Assembly (NCBI GenBank): GCA_034519525.1
Contig: JAXHOJ010000035.1
Location: forward strand, 1 to 64,000
DNA from: Gemmobacter sp034519525
GTDB lineage: Bacteria; Pseudomonadota; Alphaproteobacteria; Rhodobacterales; Rhodobacteraceae
Reading direction: 5' to 3'
Length of the DNA stretch: 64,000 nt
The translations under genes were made by a program, and so were the position numbers. Each line of letters starts with the position of its first letter. Within the stretch, counting starts at the first letter, position 1. The notes under the pieces are model-generated. The model made no database searches and had not been told where the DNA came from. It saw only the letters and a program-made list of their open reading frames with translations. Shown here piece after piece: positions 60,911 to 64,000 of the stretch.

Positions 60911-61900
60911 TCAGCCATGGCGATCATGCCAGCTTGGCTGCCGGTCGCCCGGCATCTGCCGCGCCGCAAAGATCCCGCGCGCAATGGCGCGGGACAGGCA
61001 GCAGGCACCGGCATGGCCGATCTGGAACAGATCGCGCAGCGGATCGGCCATTTCGCGCCGCCCGGTTGCCGCAGCAAAGACCAGATCCCCATCCAGCAGC
61101 GTATGTGACGGCACGATGGCCCGCGCCATGCCATCCTGTGCGGCGGTGGCGATCCGCTGCGCCTCGGCCTGGGTCAGCCGGGCATCGGTGGCAACAATGG
61201 CGATGGTGGTCGCCTCGCCCTGGCGTTTCATCGGCAGCACCTCGGCCATGGCGGGGAATTGCGCGGGCAGGCCCAGCCCGCCGAACTCCTCCCCGATTTC
61301 CCAGGGTGCCGCCCAGAACTGCGGCCCGTCGCCCACTGTCACCGATCCCAGCGCGTTTACCGCCACCAGCGCCCCCACGGTGATGCCGCTGTCCAGCACA
61401 CAAGAGGCAGAGCCAAGCCCCCCCTTCCACTGCGCGGTCGCCGCACCATAGCCCGCCCCGGCAGTGCCCAGCGCGAAATCCCCGGCCGCAGCCTCCAGCG
61501 CGGCGCGGCCCAGGGGCGCATAGGGGTTCCGGTCCCACCTTTTGTCGCCGCCGTTCAGCAGATCGAACAGAATGGCCCCCGGCACGATCGGAACCCGTTG
61601 ATCGCCCACCACAAAACCCCGCCCCATCGCGCGCAGCCCGTCCGCCACGCCCGAGGCCGCATCCAGCCCGAAGGCCGATCCCCCGGCAAGCGTGATGGCA
61701 TCCACCTGCTGCACCAGCCGGTCAGGCGCCAGCAGATCGGTTTCGCGCGTGCCGGGCGCCCCGCCCATCACACAGACCCCGGCCGTAAAGGGCGCATCGC
61801 CCAGAAGCACGGTTACCCCGCTGCGCAGCGCCGGATCATGGGCTTGCCCGACGCGCAGCCCGGCCACATCGGTTATCAGATTGCGCCTGCCTGCCCGCAT
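60911..61900 (-). CDS. P1 family peptidase (DmpA/S58-like)
   Basis: This 329-residue protein of the autoprocessing DmpA/peptidase S58 family has an N-terminal RNLITDVAGLRVGQA. The central TLAGGSAFGLDAASGVADGL is near 70-90. WKGGLGSASCVLDSGITVGALVAVNALGSV (abridged) is near 155-185, the region that precedes the cleavage and nucleophile site in this family. Relatives act as aminopeptidases or amidases on small peptides. The ATG at 61900 follows GGGGGG. It ends 2 bases from the convergent cyclase gene. Confidence 0.87.
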   Translation of the reverse strand: MRAGRRNLITDVAGLRVGQAHDPALRSGVTVLLGDAPFTAGVCVMGGAPGTRETDLLAPDRLVQQVDAITLAGGSAFGLDAASGVADGLRAMGRGFVVGDQRVPIVPGAILFDLLNGGDKRWDRNPYAPLGRAALEAAAGDFALGTAGAGYGAATAQWKGGLGSASCVLDSGITVGALVAVNALGSVTVGDGPQFWAAPWEIGEEFGGLGLPAQFPAMAEVLPMKRQGEATTIAIVATDARLTQAEAQRIATAAQDGMARAIVPSHTLLDGDLVFAAATGRREMADPLRDLFQIGHAGACCLSRAIARGIFAARQMPGDRQPSWHDRHG

Positions 61901-61959
61901 GTTCAGCCCCCCGTTTTGCGCAAGGCTGGCAAAGACCGCAGGGCGACGCAAGCAGCCTC

Positions 61960-63072
61960 TCAGATCCGGGCGAGACGGCGGGCCAGCTGCCCCTTGCTGT
62001 CGAAACTGGCGGGATTGCCGATCTCCACCTCCCAGCCGCGCAGATTGCGGGTTTCGCGCAGCAGCAACCGCCCCTCGCGCAGGGAAAGCTGCGGCAGGCA
62101 GGGCTGCGCCGATGCCGTGGCCAGTTGGGGAAAGTGCCGTTCGATCCGGCTGCGATCCTCGGGCGGGATCTGCTGGCCGGCGGCTTCTGGCCACAGCAAG
62201 GTTTCAGCGGCCAATCCTTCGGCAAGCACTAGGCAGTGCCGGTCGCACAACAGGTGATAATACACCGGAACCTGCTGCGGCGGTTCAAACCCGATCTGGT
62301 GAAAATCAACCAGCGCCGCCGCAGGCACCAGCGCCGCCGACAGGCCGAACATCAGCTCCAGCCCCGGCCCGCTGACCGCCACCCTGTGCTGCTGCGACAG
62401 GCGCAGATCGCAGGCGGGCAAACCGGGGCCAAAGGCCCCTGCCGCGATCCGCACCGCCATATGCCGCGCCGAAGATCCGGGCGGCGCAGGCTCGGCAATC
62501 ACCGCAAGCACGCGGGCCGACCGGCCATCCGCCGTCAGCACCTGCTGCCGCCGGGCCAGATCTTCCACCCGGACCGGGCCGGTGGGCGTGGCAATCCGCG
62601 TGCCAGCCGCAAAGCACAACGGGCCCTTATCGCCCAGATCATAGCCGATCGGGTCGACATCGACGACCAGCGCAATCATGCCCGTGGCATTGGGCACCCC
62701 ATCCGGGAAAAGGAAATGCAGCTTGCCGGTGGCAGCGGATTGCACCACCACCAGATCCCGCGCGATGCCGGTCGGGATCGTCACCCCCAGAAAGCTGATG
62801 CCCGGCTGCGCTGTGCCGGACCCGATCATGACATAGTCATTGCCGCCGAGCTGCACGGTTTCACCCAGGGTCAGCTTGTCATTGGCATCCGTGATGGTCA
62901 GGCTGTTCATTGGCCTGAACGAAGACAGAACAAGCGTGGTCTTGTTCGACAGCAGATTGGCGGCCAGCACCGACCCGTTATAGACCATTCCCTGAACCGG
63001 ATAGCTGCCCACGTCACATCCCCAGGATGAATGTCGCACCTGAAATACTCCATCAGTTTGCGGCAGGATCAT
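61960..63072 (-). CDS. Hint-domain protein
   Basis: This 370-residue protein has an N-terminal beta-rich region (1-150) without known motifs and a Hint (Hedgehog/intein) module from about residue 153: CFAAGTRIATPTGPVRVEDL is the Hint start with the nucleophilic Cys, then VLTADGRSARV, and VPVYYHLLCDRHCLVLAEGLAAETLLWPEA (abridged) near 270-297. No C-terminal extein with Asn/Ser-Thr-Cys junction is evident, so it belongs to the Hint_2 proteins common in Rhodobacteraceae. In inteins Hint domains self-cleave; whether this one does is unknown. It sits 59 bases upstream of the P1 peptidase gene on the same strand. Confidence 0.83.
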   Translation of the reverse strand: MILPQTDGVFQVRHSSWGCDVGSYPVQGMVYNGSVLAANLLSNKTTLVLSSFRPMNSLTITDANDKLTLGETVQLGGNDYVMIGSGTAQPGISFLGVTIPTGIARDLVVVQSAATGKLHFLFPDGVPNATGMIALVVDVDPIGYDLGDKGPLCFAAGTRIATPTGPVRVEDLARRQQVLTADGRSARVLAVIAEPAPPGSSARHMAVRIAAGAFGPGLPACDLRLSQQHRVAVSGPGLELMFGLSAALVPAAALVDFHQIGFEPPQQVPVYYHLLCDRHCLVLAEGLAAETLLWPEAAGQQIPPEDRSRIERHFPQLATASAQPCLPQLSLREGRLLLRETRNLRGWEVEIGNPASFDSKGQLARRLARI

Positions 63073-63317
63073 GACGAAAGCCTGACCAGGGCAAGCAGAT
63101 CATCCGGGCATTTCGATTCAATTCCGCCACAGCTGCCCTGCGGTTTTCCCTTGCACAGAAGGCCCGGTTCAGCGATCCTTGCATCACAGCCGTGGCGATG
63201 GCGTCGCCGCAGGGGCTTTGCCCCGCCGCTGGCAGGGCAACCTGCTCAAGTCCTGTACGCCGGGATCTTTCGGGGTCTCGCAGCCATACAGGCCGGACCC
63301 CAGTTGTGAGGTCTGAC

Positions 63318-64000
63318 ATGACGGAACGTCCGCAGTTCTATCGCTTTCATCAGGGTGACCGGGTTCTGCCCTTTGCCGCCGCCGAATATGACGCGCGCCT
63401 TTCCGGGCTGCGTGCCACCATGGCGGATCAGGGCATCGACGCCTGCGTTTTCACCTCGATGCACAATATCGCCTATTACTCGGGCTTTCTGTATTGCTCT
63501 TTCGGGCGGCCTTACGGGTTGGTCGTGACCGCCAGCGAAAGCGTGACCATCAGCGCAGGCATCGACGCGGCACAGCCATGGCGGCGCTGCCATGGTGACA
63601 ACATCACCTATACCGACTGGCAGCGCGATAATTACTGGCGCGCCATCCTGTCGGTCACCGGCACCGGCCGCGTCATCGGCTGCGAGGCCGATCACCTGAC
63701 CCTGGTGCAAAGCGAAAAGCTGAACCATTTCCTGCGTCCGTCGCGCGGGGTGGATATCGCGCCTGCCACCATGCAGCAACGGATGCGCAAATCGCAGGCA
63801 GAGCTGGATCTGATCCGCCATGGTGCGGGCGTGGCCGATGTGGGCGGCTTTGCCATCCGCGAGGCGGTGCGCGTCGGTGCCCGCGAAATCGACGTGGCCA
63901 TGGCCGGCCGTGACGCGATGGAACTGGAGATCGCCAAGCGTTTCCCCGAGGCCGAATATCGGGATACCTGGGTCTGGTTCCAGTCGGGCATCAATACCGA
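63318..64000 (+). CDS. Creatinase (creatine amidinohydrolase), 5' part
   Basis: The open frame from ATG 63318 runs off the window (227 codons visible). The N-terminal domain strongly resembles creatinase of the M24/pita-bread family: FTSMHNIAYYSGFLYCSFGRPYGLVVT near 40-68 (abridged), AAQPWRRCHGDNITYTDWQRDNYW near 85-108, MRKSQAELDLIRHGAGVADVGG near 155-176 and DTWVWFQSGINT at the edge. Creatinase hydrolyses creatine to sarcosine and urea without metal. The catalytic His expected near residue 230 lies at or beyond the edge. It is divergent from the Hint-domain gene. Confidence 0.88.
   Translation, partial: MTERPQFYRFHQGDRVLPFAAAEYDARLSGLRATMADQGIDACVFTSMHNIAYYSGFLYCSFGRPYGLVVTASESVTISAGIDAAQPWRRCHGDNITYTDWQRDNYWRAILSVTGTGRVIGCEADHLTLVQSEKLNHFLRPSRGVDIAPATMQQRMRKSQAELDLIRHGAGVADVGGFAIREAVRVGAREIDVAMAGRDAMELEIAKRFPEAEYRDTWVWFQSGINT

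Overview
The window is a GC-rich alphaproteobacterial chromosome segment. It most likely comes from Rhodobacterales (Rhodobacteraceae/Paracoccaceae, Gemmobacter/Tabrizicola/Rhodobacter-like). The evidence is the chvI-chvG-hprK-rapZ-EIIA-HPr cluster next to pckA, a short HPr kinase, methylsuccinyl-CoA dehydrogenase, the glpDSTPQUVK glycerol operon, DUF6473, DUF1491 and Hint-domain proteins, and the order pdxJ-acpS-lepB-rnc-era. No rRNA, tRNA, CRISPR array, prophage or insertion sequence was recognised. Family names are recalled from memory and no database search was run.

Layout. 1-3977 is a translationally coupled catabolic operon: a cytosine-deaminase-like amidohydrolase, an FAD-linked oxidase, two flavodoxin-fold NAD(P)H oxidoreductases and a creatininase-family hydrolase. 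It is broken by many single-base frameshifts although the residues stay conserved. 4081-6073 holds an ECF sigma factor, its anti-sigma factor and a convergent N-formylglutamate amidohydrolase. 6163-7960 has pyk behind a LacI-type palindrome, then a small frameshifted gene. 8092-12096 has rpmI-rplT, an amino-acid:sodium symporter, pheS and an exported protein. 12129-15379 (minus) has a short RTX protein and parC. 15520-21490 has an SH3 protein, an SDR, a small twin-TM protein, a cobalamin adenosyltransferase, etfB-etfA, DUF6473 (minus) and hbd.

21494-26820 (minus) is the ChvI/ChvG two-component system with a regulatory phosphotransfer set (HprK, RapZ, EIIA, HPr) and an acyltransferase. pckA diverges from it behind palindromes like the one at pyk, so the two opposing PEP/pyruvate steps may share a regulator (CceR-like). 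28853-32719 has a TauE/SafE exporter, mcd of the ethylmalonyl-CoA pathway and an MFS transporter. 32851-51351 (minus) is a housekeeping block (recO, DUF1491, era, rnc, lepB, acpS, pdxJ, DUF2062, rsh, rpoZ, folK). The glycerol operon glpD-S-T-P-Q-U-V-K sits inside it, between recO and DUF1491.

51485-64000 has a NYN-domain protein, a YqaA/DedA-like membrane protein, ispH, pheT (about 42 kb from pheS), DUF1801, a short Hsp70-like ATPase, pgsA-moaD-moaE, a LytS-like diguanylate cyclase, a P1-family peptidase, a Hint-domain protein and the start of a creatinase that runs off the window.

The most interesting signals are: the predicted asymmetric ATP sites of the glycerol ABC ATPases GlpS/GlpT; the structured, operator-rich leader of the glp operon; pairs of abutting AT-rich palindromes at two distant loci; related operators at pyk and pckA; and the Lys-to-Arg change in the RapZ P-loop. 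I saw no clear candidate for a wholly new defence or mobile system.
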